A model generated the notes under the pieces. The model was given only the letters and a program-made list of their open reading frames with translations, ran no database searches and was not told the DNA's origin. 64,000 nt of DNA from positions 1-64,000 of the forward strand of contig NZ_WQLA01000007.1 of the NCBI RefSeq assembly GCF_009755275.1. The letters run 5' to 3'. This DNA comes from Mucilaginibacter aquatilis (GTDB taxonomy: Bacteria > Bacteroidota > Bacteroidia > Sphingobacteriales > Sphingobacteriaceae). Each line of letters opens with the position of its first letter. The first letter of the stretch is position 1. Both the position numbers and the translations under genes were made by a program. Shown here in pieces: positions 10,777 to 21,484 of this stretch.

Positions 10777-13700
10777 TTATAAGTTAACACTTAAACCTGC
10801 CGAAATTGTAGTAAGAACTGGGTAATCCCAAGCGCTTGATGTGTACGGATCTTTGTATTTAAGAGGATTTACCAAAGTCCATAAATTATTACCTGTTAAC
10901 AAAACTCTTGCGCCTTGTAGTCCTAACTTATTCACTAACTTGGTTGGCATTTTATAACTTAAGGTCATTGTATTTATACGTATGGTTGTACCGTCTACAG
11001 CCCAGAAGTCCGAGTTTCTACCTAAAGACGGGTCATCAAAACGAGGAAACTTACCCGACATTGGATTCTCAGGTGTCCATCGGTCATTCCATATATCTAA
11101 AACATTTCGGTTTCCTGCAGGAGCTGTTCTGGCTCTGCCATCGTAAAATACTTTGCCACCTAACCTTGCAGCTATATTTGTATTTAAGCTAAAGGCCCTA
11201 TAACTAAAGTTCAAAGTAAAGCCGCCCGAAAACCAAGGATTGGTGTTTTCGAACATAGGCTGCATATCGCTATCTGTAATTACACCATCACTATTTGTAT
11301 CTTCATAATACAACCATCCTGGTTGAGGTATACGATCGTAAATTCTGTAATTTGGATATTTTGCCATCCAGCTATCAACATCAGCCTGCGTCCTAAACAT
11401 ACCCGAGTTTTTCAAACCAATGTTGCCGCTATTCCACTTTCTAGGATCTAAGCCAAAATTGATAAGCCAATCAGGCGCAATGTTATTTATTAACTGGCCC
11501 GGAGCATATAACAATCTATCATTTACGCTATTTCCATAACTAAAGTTAACATTAGCACTCATGTTCAATTCTTTAAACAGCTTAGCTTTGTAACCAAGAT
11601 TGACTTCCGTTCCCCAGTTATAAGTTTTGCGGTAGTTTACTACCGCTGGCAGGAAACCACCATACAGCGGGTACAGTTGATTTCCTCCTAAGTCAAAGCC
11701 GTCGTAGTTGTAATTTTGGAACACTTCGACTGAGAAGTCAAGTTTGTTGTTAAATAAAGAGCTTTCCAAACCAACGTTAATGGTTCTTTTACGCTCCCAT
11801 GTCAGGTCGGGGTTACCTACCTTACTTGGGTTTAAGCTATTTTGGTTGTTGTTACCGTACAAATAACCGTTTGTTACGTCGATAAGATACCTGTCTTGCC
11901 ACAACCTTGCTAAACCTACTCTATCATCACCCGTAACTCCAACGTTAGCTTTTAGCTTAAGAAAGTTTATAAAATTGAGCGGCTTTGAATTCTTGAAAAA
12001 TTCTTCACTACTAACAACCCAACCTAAACCAACACTTGGGGCAACTCCCCAGCGGTTACCTGTTGCAAAGAACGAAGAAGCATCAAAACGGGTAATAAAC
12101 TCTAAAAGGTATCTTTTATCAAAATCGTAGCTAACTCTCCCGAAGAAAGAGCGCTTTGATGATTCATACCGGCTGATGTCCTTTCTTGTTAATGTATTAG
12201 CGTCAAAAGCCCAATAATCTTCGCCACCGGGTATAATTTGGTTAAGATAGTTTATAGCAAGATTTTCCTGGTTTGATTGGGATTGTTCACCACCTGCTAA
12301 AACCCCTATTGTATGCTTACCAAACGTTCTGCCATATTGTAAGGTTAAAAATCCTTGATAGCTATTGCTTTCACTTAAGCTTGGTGTAACTCTTTCGTTT
12401 AAATCACTTACATTTTCAAAAACGGGGTTTTGAGTTGCAGGGTCGGTAAGTTGATCTGTGTATAGTAAATTGTTATTTCCGAACGTTTTAAAATTATAAG
12501 TTTTGTAAGGTGGCTTATACTGGCGCGAATTATTACCTGTGCTAGCTTGCGAAATTTGAAACTTAGCAGTAAACCCCTTAAAGAAGGATGGCTGATAGGT
12601 TAAACTGGTGTTGATACGATACCCTCTGCTTTTGTTGTTTTCATAATATCCAGACTCTAGCAATGCTTTGGGGTTAAGATTATTATTAGTAAGCGGGTAG
12701 TTAAGATTCATTCCGTTGATACTTATTGGAACCCATTGCGGTATTGTTACAAGGCGTTCAAAGAAATTAGCGTCATTGTCAACGGCTGTTTCGCTTCGTG
12801 CATTTTTGATGTTCCAGTCGACATTAAAATTTATATCTGCTTTTAAATCTTGGGTAATTGATGCAACTATGCCACTACGAAAGCTATACTTATTAATGTT
12901 CAATCCGGCGTAATTAGCATTTTCACGCTGGTAGCTTCCACCTGCAAAAAAAGTTATCTTATCGCTTCCACCTGATATTCCAATGTTATGCCGTTGCATA
13001 ACGGATGCTTGCCATAGTTCATCATACCAACTTTTGTAATTAACAGTTTTTAAGTACTCCAAATCAGCAGGTAAAAAATAGTTGGAGAATGATGCGCCTG
13101 AATTACGGTAACCTTCATTCAATAACACAGCATGGTCATACGCCGACATCATTTCAGGAGTTTTAGCTGCGTCAGACACACCGTAATACCCGTTGTAGGT
13201 TAAAGTTGGCTTGCCTATTTTACCTCTTTTAGTGGTCACTAAAACAACGCCTTTAGCACCAGAAGCTCCATATATTGCCGCAGAAGCATCTTTAAGGAAA
13301 GTTAAATTTTCTACCATTGACGCATCTATGTTGTCAAATGCCTCGCGGGTAACGGTAATACCATCTACAACGTATAAAGGCTCAGATGTTAACGCAACAT
13401 CAGCCACTCCCCTCGCAGACTCGGAGACAACCGAATTACGAATATTAAGCGTAATTGCCGCACCGGGCCTGCCAGAAGATTGAGATACGCCCAAACCGGC
13501 AACACGGTTTCTTAGCGAACCGGCAAGATTGGGCGCAGGTATGTCTTGTAGTTCCTGTCCTGTAACTGTTGCTACTGAGCCAAGAATTTCGCTACGCTTT
13601 TTTGCACCATAGCCCACAAACACCACCTCTTGCAGTTTACTGTTTTCTTGAGATAGGCTTACGTTAAGCTGAGCTTCGCTGCCCACAGATACTTGCTTAC

Positions 13701-13950
13701 GTATGTAGCCTATGAATGAAAATACCAGGATGTCTTTATTTGAATTAACTTGAATTGTATAAATACCATCTCTGTTTGTACTTACATTACTTGGCAAACC
13801 TTTAAGGCTTACGTTTACACCAGGCAATGGTGTACCAAGGCTATCAACAACTTTACCCGTTACTTTGCGTTGTTGGGCCATTGCAACAGAACCTACCAAT
13901 GTGCAAAGCAACATCAGCAAAGAAAATTTGCGTAAAAAATTATAATCCAT
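10777..13950 (-). CDS. SusC/RagA-family TonB-dependent outer-membrane transporter
   Basis: A 1057-residue SusC-type transporter. Order: signal peptide (to about residue 26), a carboxypeptidase-regulatory-like beta domain (RKVTGKVVDSLGTPLPGVNVSLKG, about 28-105), a TonB-box-like segment before VFVGYGAKKRSEILGSVATV, the plug domain (APNLAGSLRNRVAGLGVSQSSGRPGA; SEPLYVVDGI) and a long C-terminal barrel. It imports a large nutrient using TonB energy and works with the SusD protein encoded 11 bp downstream. The lack of a FecI/FecR pair nearby suggests other control. Confidence 0.96.
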   Translation of the reverse strand: MDYNFLRKFSLLMLLCTLVGSVAMAQQRKVTGKVVDSLGTPLPGVNVSLKGLPSNVSTNRDGIYTIQVNSNKDILVFSFIGYIRKQVSVGSEAQLNVSLSQENSKLQEVVFVGYGAKKRSEILGSVATVTGQELQDIPAPNLAGSLRNRVAGLGVSQSSGRPGAAITLNIRNSVVSESARGVADVALTSEPLYVVDGITVTREAFDNIDASMVENLTFLKDASAAIYGASGAKGVVLVTTKRGKIGKPTLTYNGYYGVSDAAKTPEMMSAYDHAVLLNEGYRNSGASFSNYFLPADLEYLKTVNYKSWYDELWQASVMQRHNIGISGGSDKITFFAGGSYQRENANYAGLNINKYSFRSGIVASITQDLKADINFNVDWNIKNARSETAVDNDANFFERLVTIPQWVPISINGMNLNYPLTNNNLNPKALLESGYYENNKSRGYRINTSLTYQPSFFKGFTAKFQISQASTGNNSRQYKPPYKTYNFKTFGNNNLLYTDQLTDPATQNPVFENVSDLNERVTPSLSESNSYQGFLTLQYGRTFGKHTIGVLAGGEQSQSNQENLAINYLNQIIPGGEDYWAFDANTLTRKDISRYESSKRSFFGRVSYDFDKRYLLEFITRFDASSFFATGNRWGVAPSVGLGWVVSSEEFFKNSKPLNFINFLKLKANVGVTGDDRVGLARLWQDRYLIDVTNGYLYGNNNQNSLNPSKVGNPDLTWERKRTINVGLESSLFNNKLDFSVEVFQNYNYDGFDLGGNQLYPLYGGFLPAVVNYRKTYNWGTEVNLGYKAKLFKELNMSANVNFSYGNSVNDRLLYAPGQLINNIAPDWLINFGLDPRKWNSGNIGLKNSGMFRTQADVDSWMAKYPNYRIYDRIPQPGWLYYEDTNSDGVITDSDMQPMFENTNPWFSGGFTLNFSYRAFSLNTNIAARLGGKVFYDGRARTAPAGNRNVLDIWNDRWTPENPMSGKFPRFDDPSLGRNSDFWAVDGTTIRINTMTLSYKMPTKLVNKLGLQGARVLLTGNNLWTLVNPLKYKDPYTSSAWDYPVLTTISAGLSVNL

Positions 13951-14589
13951 AATAGTTTATTTGGTTAGAAATTGGTATAGATGAGCTATAAGCACAGCAG
14001 TAGCTACCTTATGCCGCTTGAGCGGGTAAGCAATGTGCAGTTATAACTTTGGCAAGAATGCTTTAATGGAATGTAAAGTATTATATCATAGGCAATTAAT
14101 TTTATCTAAAGTGTGTGTGTTTATTGATGAAATTTCGGTTTATAATGAAAAATGTTAAAGCGAAGAGCTATTAACAATATGACTGTTTCAAACAGTAAGT
14201 AATTGGTTTTATTGACATCTGGCTCATATATGTTTGGATCAGGTTTATAAGTTTATGTACGTTATTTCAAAAGCAACAACTATTAAGCAATGCTTACTTT
14301 TTAACAGCACTTTAAAATTTATGACAACTAATTACTATTGAAGCAATTAATGGTTAAGGTTGATTTGTTGTAATTGGTTAGTTACAAATATCAAATTGCA
14401 AGCATCAAACTTAATAGCATTTATTATCATGTTGTTATACAATATTTGCAAAACCCATTAAGATTTATCCCTCAATTGGTTCAAAAAGAGCCGTTTCAGT
14501 TTCAACATGCCACAATAACCTACATAAAAAAAAGGAATGCCTGTGGCATTCCTTCAACAAATATTAATCAATATAATATATTATACGTC
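13951..14589. other. Long AT-rich intergenic region upstream of SusC
   Basis: About 640 bp separate SusC from the end of the CheB/CheR kinase gene, both on the minus strand. The part next to SusC should hold its promoter and long leader, including a small hairpin (CCGCTTGAGCGG) near 14012-14023. A terminator lies at the far end (14532-14554). Short frames here lack coding character and I see no gene. Confidence 0.45.
14532..14554 (-). terminator. Rho-independent terminator of the phytochrome/kinase operon
   Basis: A 10-bp stem (AAGGAATGCC with GGCATTCCTT, loop TGT) is followed on the minus strand by eight Ts, 35 bp past the stop of the large kinase gene. Confidence 0.88.
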
Positions 14590-17500
14590 TTAATCTACTT
14601 GGCTTAACGGAATTTCAAACCAAAATACAGAGCCTTCATTTTCGTGGCTTTCCACACCAATTTTGCCGCCATGACGGTGAATAATGTCTGCTGTTATATA
14701 TAAACCCAAACCCAAGCCTGAAAACTTTTGAGACGACTCCTGCACACGGAAGAAACGGTCAAACACCTGCTCTTTTTTATCATCAGGTATGCCTATCCCA
14801 AAATCCTGTACGGATAGGTGAAGCATGTTTTTTTCAGTTACCTTTTGCGTAATTATGATCTCTGTGGCATCTGGAGAGTATTTGACTGCATTTGAAATGA
14901 AATTGCTTAATACCTGCTCTAACCTGTGTTTATCTGCCTCAATTTCAACATCGGCATTACCTTGAAGTACAAGACGGTGCGTGCTGTTATGCGATTGGCT
15001 ATCTTCAATGCATTCCTTGATGACCGTACCGGCGTTGAACCGTGTGAAGTTAAACTGCATTTTGCCTGCATGTATTTTTGTGACATCAAGCAAATCATCA
15101 ACAATTGCGGTTAAACGGCCAGTTTGCTTATTGGCACGTTCAATAAAAGGATACACTTTTTCATAGGCATCTTCCTCTCTGCCGGCAATACGCTGCATTA
15201 TTTGCAACGATCCTTTTAAACTTGTGATTGGAGTTTTAAGTTCATGACTTGCAATACTCATAAACTCATCTTTTTGCTGCATCAGCTCGCGGGTTGCATT
15301 TTGCGACTTAACAAGTTCAGTAACTTCAAAACCAAAAAACGCTATTCCATCAACCTGCTCGCGCTCATTGTAAATTGGTATAAATAGGTAATCAAGCCAA
15401 GCGTCAGTAAGCTGCCCTGTTTCAAGGTTGATTTTTTTAACGTTGTAAGCTTTTCCTGATTTAGATTCTCCTGTTTGATAAAGTTTTTCATCGTTTGCAA
15501 ACAAGCGTGAAGTGTTCAGCCCGCTATGTGCCTCTTTGGTAGGATGGCCGACCATATTATTGCGCTGATAGAACGCATCAAAGGCTTTGTTTGTAAACTC
15601 ATAACGCAGCTCGGTTCCGCGCCTTATACTGATCAGGGCGGGCGCATTTAAGAAGATACCGTAAAATTCTTCCTGCTGCTTACGTATAAACTCCTGTAAC
15701 TCGCGCCTGTTTCGCTCAATTTCCTTTTGGTGTGATAAATCTATAATATAACAAACCGAATTTGCTTCTGAATCATCATCAAGCCTGGCTGCACCCATTA
15801 GTACGGGCACCCTGCTTCCATCACGACGAATGTATTCCTTTTCAAACGGTGGGCAAAAACCGTTCTTATTTAGCTGCTCTACCGCTTTGCGACTTATACC
15901 CATATATTCAACAGGCGTAAGCTTATCCCATCCTAATGCACCTTTGTTTAAATCTTCAATAGTGTATCCCACCATGTTCAAAAACACGTCGTTTGCTTCA
16001 ATTATCTGACCATCAAACCGGGCAAATAACATCCCGATCATGTCTGATTCAAAAATTTTGCGGAAACGGCTTTCACTTTTATTTAAACGCTTCTCGGCCT
16101 CTACGATGCGGGTAATTTCAACAATTGATCCTACCATACGATAAGGCGTATCATAGGCATCATGTAGTATGTTACCCCTGTCTAAAATAATGGCGTAACT
16201 GTCGTCAGCTTTTTTAAACCTATACTCGGCCGACCAATTATGCTTGCCCTTGTTTATGGCCTCATGTACACTCTTTTCAACACGTTTTCTATCCTCGGGG
16301 TGTACCTTATCAAACCAATAGCCAATGTTGCTGCTCTCGGTGTTGTTTTCATAACCAAACATCGAAGTAAAATTGTCACTTCTCCACATTTCGTTGGTCA
16401 CCAGGTTCCAATCCCATATGGTATCATTTGTAGCTTGCGATACTAAATTAAAGCGCTCCTCACTTTGTGTTAAGCTCATGGTGCGCTCTAAAATCTTATC
16501 TTCCAGTTCGGCATTAAGCTTCTTTAAATTTTCGCGGGCACTCACCAGCTCGTTATAATTTCTACGCAGCTTTTGCTCATTTTGCCTGCGCTCGGTAATG
16601 TCAGTTAATGTTACGGCAAAGCCGTCAGCAACTTGGCTGGCCATGAGTATGTACCACCCTTTGTCCTCGTAGTAAACTTCTTGTTGCAGCTTCCCTCCTT
16701 TTTGCGTTACCTGCTTCAAGCGTTCAAAAACATCATCCTGCAGCAAGAAATGCAAATGCTTTTTAAGGAGCTGTCCTTTTAATTCGGCATCTGTTTTATT
16801 TAATAGCTGGCCAGCCATGCGGTTGGCCATCAAACATTTAAAATCAGCCAATTGGCCGTTATTGTTACGAACGGCACCGAAAACCATTATGGCGCTTAAA
16901 CTTGTGCTAAATACGCCCGAAACGATGCTGTTAAGTTCGGTAATAGTACTTATGTCAACAAAGCTTATTACTACGCCATCACGCTCCTTATCTTTTTTGA
17001 TATAAGGCAGCACTCTAAGCAGGCAATGCTTTCCATCTTTCAGCTCAACTTCTTTTTCAACCAAATGTGCCGGGTTGTTAAGCACTTCCTGAATATCGGC
17101 TAAAAAGTTTTCGTATTTTATATTGTTAGATATATGTTTGATAGGCCTGCCAATATCAGCCTCAATCAAATTAACCATTACAACTGCAGCCGGGTTAAAC
17201 TTGCGGATACGCATATCTTGATCCACAAAAATCTGCCCTATATCAACGCTTTTGAAGTAGTTATTTAAATCATCATTAAGATCAATCAATTCTTTAATCT
17301 TAAGCTGATGTTCGGTATTTAAAGTATGTAACTCCTCATTCAGTGATTGCAGCTCTTCGTTACTTGATTGTAATTCTTCATTGGCGGAAAGTAGTTCCTC
17401 ATTACTTGATTGCAGCTCCTCGTTGGTGGTTTCCATTTCCTCCACTGCCATTTGCAGGTTACCACGCACTTCACTGAGTTCGTTCTCTAACTCATTCACG

Positions 17501-19437
17501 TAAACCGCCTGCTGCTCGTCAGAGTTATGTGGAACAATGATATCATCACTGTTGAGACCAAATTCTAACTCAACCTCATTAAAAACTACCAGTACATAAG
17601 GAACGGTGGACTGTGTATCGGCCGGTTTTACATTAATGTTTACGTAAACATCGTTGTTACGGCGTTTTATGCGTATACGCTTTAACCTTGTAGGCAACTC
17701 TTCCTTTACAGCTTTACGCAAGGCTGTGTTAATGATGAATGAAAGCTCGCTGGGCACCATCTTAAGGATATTAAGTTCCAGCTTTTTATCGGGTAAGGAT
17801 AAGTATTTTTTAAAGTCGCCTACGGTTTCCTTTATTTCACCGTTTTTGTCCACATACACGCCTACATACCCCAAGTCATCGGTTAGGAATTCTTTAAAGC
17901 TATCCCTCAATACTTTGTCGGCTTTTATAAACGGCTTACGCAAGTCGCTCGAAAGATTGTGGCTATAGTAGCTGTTATTATTTGAGGGCTGCTGGCTGAT
18001 AGGACCTATCTTGCGGTAAAGCTTCCACTTACCGCTAACCTCATGTAACCCTTCCTTAATTGATGATACTGTTTCGCTGGAACCAAGGAACAAGAAGCCG
18101 CCCTGGTTAAGTGAAAAGTGGAAAGTAGATAACACCTTTTGCTGCAACAAAACATTCATATAAATGAGCATGTTGCGGCATGCAATCAGGTCGTTTTTTA
18201 TAAACGGAGGGGCTTTTACAACATTATGCCTGGCAAAAACAATTTGCTTGCGTATTGACGGAATGACGGAGTAAGATTTACCGTCTTTCACAAAATAACG
18301 TTGCAAGATATCAGCATCAATATCTTTCTCAATAGTTTCCGGATAGCTGTTGTGCGATGCTACATCTAAACTTGCTTCGTCAATATCGGTTGCAAAAATT
18401 TTTACATCTAAATCTTTGTTTACCTTTTTAAGATACTTATCAATTAGTATAGCTATGGAGTATGCTTCCTCACCCGTGCTGCAGGCACACACCCACACTT
18501 TAAGTATTTCCTCGTGCGCCTTTTCATCAACTATCTGTGGAATGACGTGATTTTCTAATTGTTCAAAAGCGGCTTTATCTCTGAAAAAACGCGTAACTCC
18601 AATTAAAAAGTCTTTACCAAGAAGTTTGACTTCCTCATCATTTTGTCGCAAAAACTCAACGTAACTTTCAAGGTTACTGATTTTGTTATGCTCCATGCGG
18701 CGTGTAATACGCCTTATAATGGTTGGTGTTTTATATAAATTAAAATCATGCCCACTTTGGTGATGCACTAACTGAAAAAGCTTATTTAGTAATCCTTCAT
18801 TGTCATACCCGCCTTCAAAAATCTTAATTGGCTGCTGGCGCATATATCCAAATAACTCATCGGGCATTTGTGATGGTGGCTGAACGCTATCGGCATTGCC
18901 TGATGTAATGGCACTTTTGGGCATACCATCAAACTTTGCTGTTTCGGGCTCCTGCACCAGTACCATGCCACCATTTTCTTTTATAGCTTCAATTCCGCGT
19001 GTACCATCAGTACCCGTTCCTGATAAAATAATTGCTACTGCTTTTTCCTTTTTATCGCTCGCAAGACTAAATAAAAAGGTATCGATGGCAGTATTCGGCG
19101 ACTTATCTTGCTGTTTATTGGCCAATTTAAGACGGTTGTGGCTTACCGTCATCAACTTATTATTTGGTATGATGTAAACACAATTAGGGTGAAGGCTCAT
19201 GTTTTCTTCGGCCTCAAACACCTTCATGTGCGTATGCTTTGATACCAGCTCAACCAACAAGCTTTTATAATCGGGCGAGAGATGTTGTATTACAATAAAA
19301 GAGAAACTAGAGTTGCCGGGCATATGGTCAAAAAACTCATGAATGGCTTCCAAGCCGCCTGCCGATGCGCCTATTGCAACCACATAATTATTGGCTATGC
19401 CCATGTTTCTATTAATCTCGGGTGCTTTACTACTCAT
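14590..19437 (-). CDS. CheB-CheR-PAS multi-domain histidine kinase
   Basis: A 1615-residue cytoplasmic signalling fusion. An N-terminal CheB methylesterase domain has its triad at Ser25 (GASAGG), His52 (QHLSPDY) and Asp144 (GTGTDGTRG). A CheR methyltransferase domain follows (about 200-480: FLIGVTRFFRDKAAFEQL and SAM site VWVCACSTGEEAYSI). Then comes a coiled coil of repeated SSNEEL/SANEEL/SLNEEL units near residue 700, several PAS/PAC domains, a HisKA domain (ASHELKTPITSLKGSL) and an HATPase domain (NFISNAVKYSP, DFGIGIPDDKKEQVFDRFF, GLGLGLYI). It lacks a receiver domain, and no chemoreceptor or response regulator lies nearby. It starts 16 bp after the phytochrome gene, which suggests the two proteins work together. 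Confidence 0.93.
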   Translation of the reverse strand: MSSKAPEINRNMGIANNYVVAIGASAGGLEAIHEFFDHMPGNSSFSFIVIQHLSPDYKSLLVELVSKHTHMKVFEAEENMSLHPNCVYIIPNNKLMTVSHNRLKLANKQQDKSPNTAIDTFLFSLASDKKEKAVAIILSGTGTDGTRGIEAIKENGGMVLVQEPETAKFDGMPKSAITSGNADSVQPPSQMPDELFGYMRQQPIKIFEGGYDNEGLLNKLFQLVHHQSGHDFNLYKTPTIIRRITRRMEHNKISNLESYVEFLRQNDEEVKLLGKDFLIGVTRFFRDKAAFEQLENHVIPQIVDEKAHEEILKVWVCACSTGEEAYSIAILIDKYLKKVNKDLDVKIFATDIDEASLDVASHNSYPETIEKDIDADILQRYFVKDGKSYSVIPSIRKQIVFARHNVVKAPPFIKNDLIACRNMLIYMNVLLQQKVLSTFHFSLNQGGFLFLGSSETVSSIKEGLHEVSGKWKLYRKIGPISQQPSNNNSYYSHNLSSDLRKPFIKADKVLRDSFKEFLTDDLGYVGVYVDKNGEIKETVGDFKKYLSLPDKKLELNILKMVPSELSFIINTALRKAVKEELPTRLKRIRIKRRNNDVYVNINVKPADTQSTVPYVLVVFNEVELEFGLNSDDIIVPHNSDEQQAVYVNELENELSEVRGNLQMAVEEMETTNEELQSSNEELLSANEELQSSNEELQSLNEELHTLNTEHQLKIKELIDLNDDLNNYFKSVDIGQIFVDQDMRIRKFNPAAVVMVNLIEADIGRPIKHISNNIKYENFLADIQEVLNNPAHLVEKEVELKDGKHCLLRVLPYIKKDKERDGVVISFVDISTITELNSIVSGVFSTSLSAIMVFGAVRNNNGQLADFKCLMANRMAGQLLNKTDAELKGQLLKKHLHFLLQDDVFERLKQVTQKGGKLQQEVYYEDKGWYILMASQVADGFAVTLTDITERRQNEQKLRRNYNELVSARENLKKLNAELEDKILERTMSLTQSEERFNLVSQATNDTIWDWNLVTNEMWRSDNFTSMFGYENNTESSNIGYWFDKVHPEDRKRVEKSVHEAINKGKHNWSAEYRFKKADDSYAIILDRGNILHDAYDTPYRMVGSIVEITRIVEAEKRLNKSESRFRKIFESDMIGMLFARFDGQIIEANDVFLNMVGYTIEDLNKGALGWDKLTPVEYMGISRKAVEQLNKNGFCPPFEKEYIRRDGSRVPVLMGAARLDDDSEANSVCYIIDLSHQKEIERNRRELQEFIRKQQEEFYGIFLNAPALISIRRGTELRYEFTNKAFDAFYQRNNMVGHPTKEAHSGLNTSRLFANDEKLYQTGESKSGKAYNVKKINLETGQLTDAWLDYLFIPIYNEREQVDGIAFFGFEVTELVKSQNATRELMQQKDEFMSIASHELKTPITSLKGSLQIMQRIAGREEDAYEKVYPFIERANKQTGRLTAIVDDLLDVTKIHAGKMQFNFTRFNAGTVIKECIEDSQSHNSTHRLVLQGNADVEIEADKHRLEQVLSNFISNAVKYSPDATEIIITQKVTEKNMLHLSVQDFGIGIPDDKKEQVFDRFFRVQESSQKFSGLGLGLYITADIIHRHGGKIGVESHENEGSVFWFEIPLSQVD

Positions 19438-19453
19438 TTAGCCTCTAAAAAAA

Positions 19454-20959
19454 TTAAATAGCTTGTTTGGTTTTAAATTCGTAAACAAAACTGCGCAATG
19501 TATCGGCTACACCCAACTCATCCTTGTGCCACGGCAAAGATGTATTTTTAACGGTTTGAAGCCAGCTTTTAAATGAATTACGCGGATGGTAGGTTTTACC
19601 ATCAGCTGCAAAATTTATGGTTTGGTTCGGATCACCTCCCCAGGTAATAGTTTGAACAACCTCGGGCCTGAAACAAACAATGTAATTGCCGTTATGACTA
19701 TCCAACGGTATAATCAGGGCTCCGCTTGCAATTGAAGCTTCGCTGGCGGCTTCGTCAAAAATATCAGGCAGCGTGGTTGTTGAGAAAACTTTACCTATTT
19801 CTTTAGCATGCAACCACAGGTGCAAATTTTCGAGCATGTCGTTTTGTGGCACCTCGCCAGCAGTTGTTATCTTGCTGTTATTGAATATAACGGCACCCTT
19901 CGAGTTAAAAAGCTTTAAAATATTCTCGTCGTGCTCAAGCAAACCTTGTTCAATATTACGGTCACTGTAGATATGATCAATAATGCTGTTGCGCTGTGAT
20001 TGTAAATCGGCAACGCGGCCATATTCCTCTTTATTTATAATAGACGATATTTTGTTTGACACAACGCTTGATAACAACTCAAATATTGAACACAACTCAA
20101 AGCTCAAATAATATGGCTTGGTATGGTGGCATGCTATTAAGCCCCATAATTGCTCATTATGAATAACCCTTACCGACATTGAAGCAGTTACCCCCATATT
20201 GCCTAAATACTCAATGTGTACAGCGGCAACGCTACGCAGGTTACAGTCAGATAAATCAGTAAACGAGTTAGTGAGCGAGTTAAGTACCGGGTAAAGCCTT
20301 ACCGGCGTATATTCGCGATTGGGGATAAGACGGTAAGGGTTTCTTAGGTAAAGCTCACGCGCTTGTCGCGGTACATCAGATGCCGGAAACGTAACGCCCA
20401 GGTAAGGTTCAAGAGCATCCGTTTTATCTTCGGCAATTACTGTTCCGTTCCAGTTTTCATCAAAACGGTACATCATTATGCCATCGAAACCAGATATCCG
20501 TTTAAGCTCCCTGATAGCAATTTCGCATGCATCCTGTACCGAAGTAGCTACATCTACAGCAGCCATTACATACTTGATTTCCTGAAAAACGTTTATAAAC
20601 GTGCGCTCATCCTCCGCCTGTACCTTTTCCAGCTCCAACAAAAAATACTCTTGCCTTGCATGCACCAGTGCAAGCAACTCAACGTTGTTAAGCGTTAAGC
20701 TAACAGGTATTTTATCTTTAATTCCGGTTTCAATCTTTGCCTTCAGTTCATCTATTTGCTTCTGCGGAACGTAATCTGAAAAGCTGGACGAGACAATCTC
20801 TGCTGCACTGGTTTCTAACACATCGCTTAAGTTCTCACTGATCTGAATAATATTTAAAGATTCTTTTTCTAACACAACCAAATAGCCATGGGGCTGGATC
20901 ATGTTAACGTTATGCAAAGGCAAATTGCCGCAAAATTCTGAATCGTAGTTAGATGCCAT
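19454..20959 (-). CDS. Bacteriophytochrome photosensory module (PAS-GAF-PHY) without output domain
   Basis: A 501-residue red/far-red light sensor core. Cys10 lies ten residues before the IQPHG motif of the PAS domain, the spacing of the biliverdin-binding Cys in bacterial phytochromes. The GAF domain has PASDVPRQARELYLRNPYRLIP, and its chromophore-pocket histidines sit in AAVHIEYLGNMGV and LIACHHTKPY. The PHY tongue shows a WGG motif and PRNSF. The protein ends after PHY with no kinase, so output must go through a partner. The kinase encoded 16 bp downstream is the obvious candidate. I chose the ATG at 20957-20959 (MASNYDSEFC) over one nine codons upstream, because it matches the usual short N terminus. 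No heme oxygenase gene is in the window. Confidence 0.9.
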   Translation of the reverse strand: MASNYDSEFCGNLPLHNVNMIQPHGYLVVLEKESLNIIQISENLSDVLETSAAEIVSSSFSDYVPQKQIDELKAKIETGIKDKIPVSLTLNNVELLALVHARQEYFLLELEKVQAEDERTFINVFQEIKYVMAAVDVATSVQDACEIAIRELKRISGFDGIMMYRFDENWNGTVIAEDKTDALEPYLGVTFPASDVPRQARELYLRNPYRLIPNREYTPVRLYPVLNSLTNSFTDLSDCNLRSVAAVHIEYLGNMGVTASMSVRVIHNEQLWGLIACHHTKPYYLSFELCSIFELLSSVVSNKISSIINKEEYGRVADLQSQRNSIIDHIYSDRNIEQGLLEHDENILKLFNSKGAVIFNNSKITTAGEVPQNDMLENLHLWLHAKEIGKVFSTTTLPDIFDEAASEASIASGALIIPLDSHNGNYIVCFRPEVVQTITWGGDPNQTINFAADGKTYHPRNSFKSWLQTVKNTSLPWHKDELGVADTLRSFVYEFKTKQAI

Positions 20960-21410
20960 CAAAATAAAATTATATAACACTTGCAATGTGCAAAAGGCAT
21001 AGCCTTCCTTAATTAAGTATTATAACCGATAGTACTTTAGGGAATGCTAAAGTAAAGAAATTATCAGCAATTAAAGACTGTACAACTTTACGTGATGATT
21101 ATGGAAACTTTAAAGACGAGAATGCATTAATCAAACACTAAATTCTTTTAAACAAATATTTGTTGCCAAGCATAAATTTTATGGCTGATTTAGAAGCAAA
21201 TAGCATGCTGTGCGTACACAAAAAGCAATTTGGTGTGTTTTTGATTTGGAATTAATTATACAGCACCTATATTTGCGGCACGTTAAAAGCGCAGAAGTAT
21301 GTAACAGTATACTGCGCTTAGCAAGGGTAACGATTGCAGAAGAAGAGAATTAAAATTCTTAAAAATAAATTTGCAATCAAACAATAAAAACTTACCTTTG
21401 CAAACCCAAA
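20960..21410. other. Intergenic region between the phytochrome gene and tRNA-Pro
   Basis: About 450 AT-rich bases between divergent units. The left part must hold the phytochrome operon promoter on the minus strand. The right end holds a well-formed plus-strand tRNA promoter at 21370-21400. I see no gene, repeat or other structured element. Confidence 0.5.
21370..21400 (+). promoter_or_regulatory. Bacteroidetes-type promoter of tRNA-Pro
   Basis: TTTG at 21370-21373 (-33 element) and TACCTTTG at 21393-21400 (consensus TAnnTTTG, -7 element) are separated by 19 bp. That predicts a transcript start just at or before the tRNA 5' end at 21411. Confidence 0.75.
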
Positions 21411-21484
21411 CGGGATGTAGCGTAGCCCGGTATCGCGCCACATTTGGGATGTGGAGGCCGCAGGTTCGAATCCTGCCATCCCGA
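21411..21484 (+). tRNA. tRNA-Pro (anticodon TGG)
   Basis: A 74-nt cloverleaf: acceptor stem CGGGATG/CATCCCG, anticodon stem CCACA/TGTGG around loop TTTGGGA giving anticodon TGG, and T arm GCAGG-TTCGAAT-CCTGC. The discriminator is A and CCA is not encoded. Its last 14 bases plus the next base form the 15-bp attachment repeat found again at 46525-46539. The 3' end was therefore probably supplied by the integrated element, leaving the tRNA intact. Confidence 0.95.

Noticed and set aside
14374..14607. Small open frame in the long intergenic region
   Set aside because: It crosses the kinase terminator and has no recognisable protein features.
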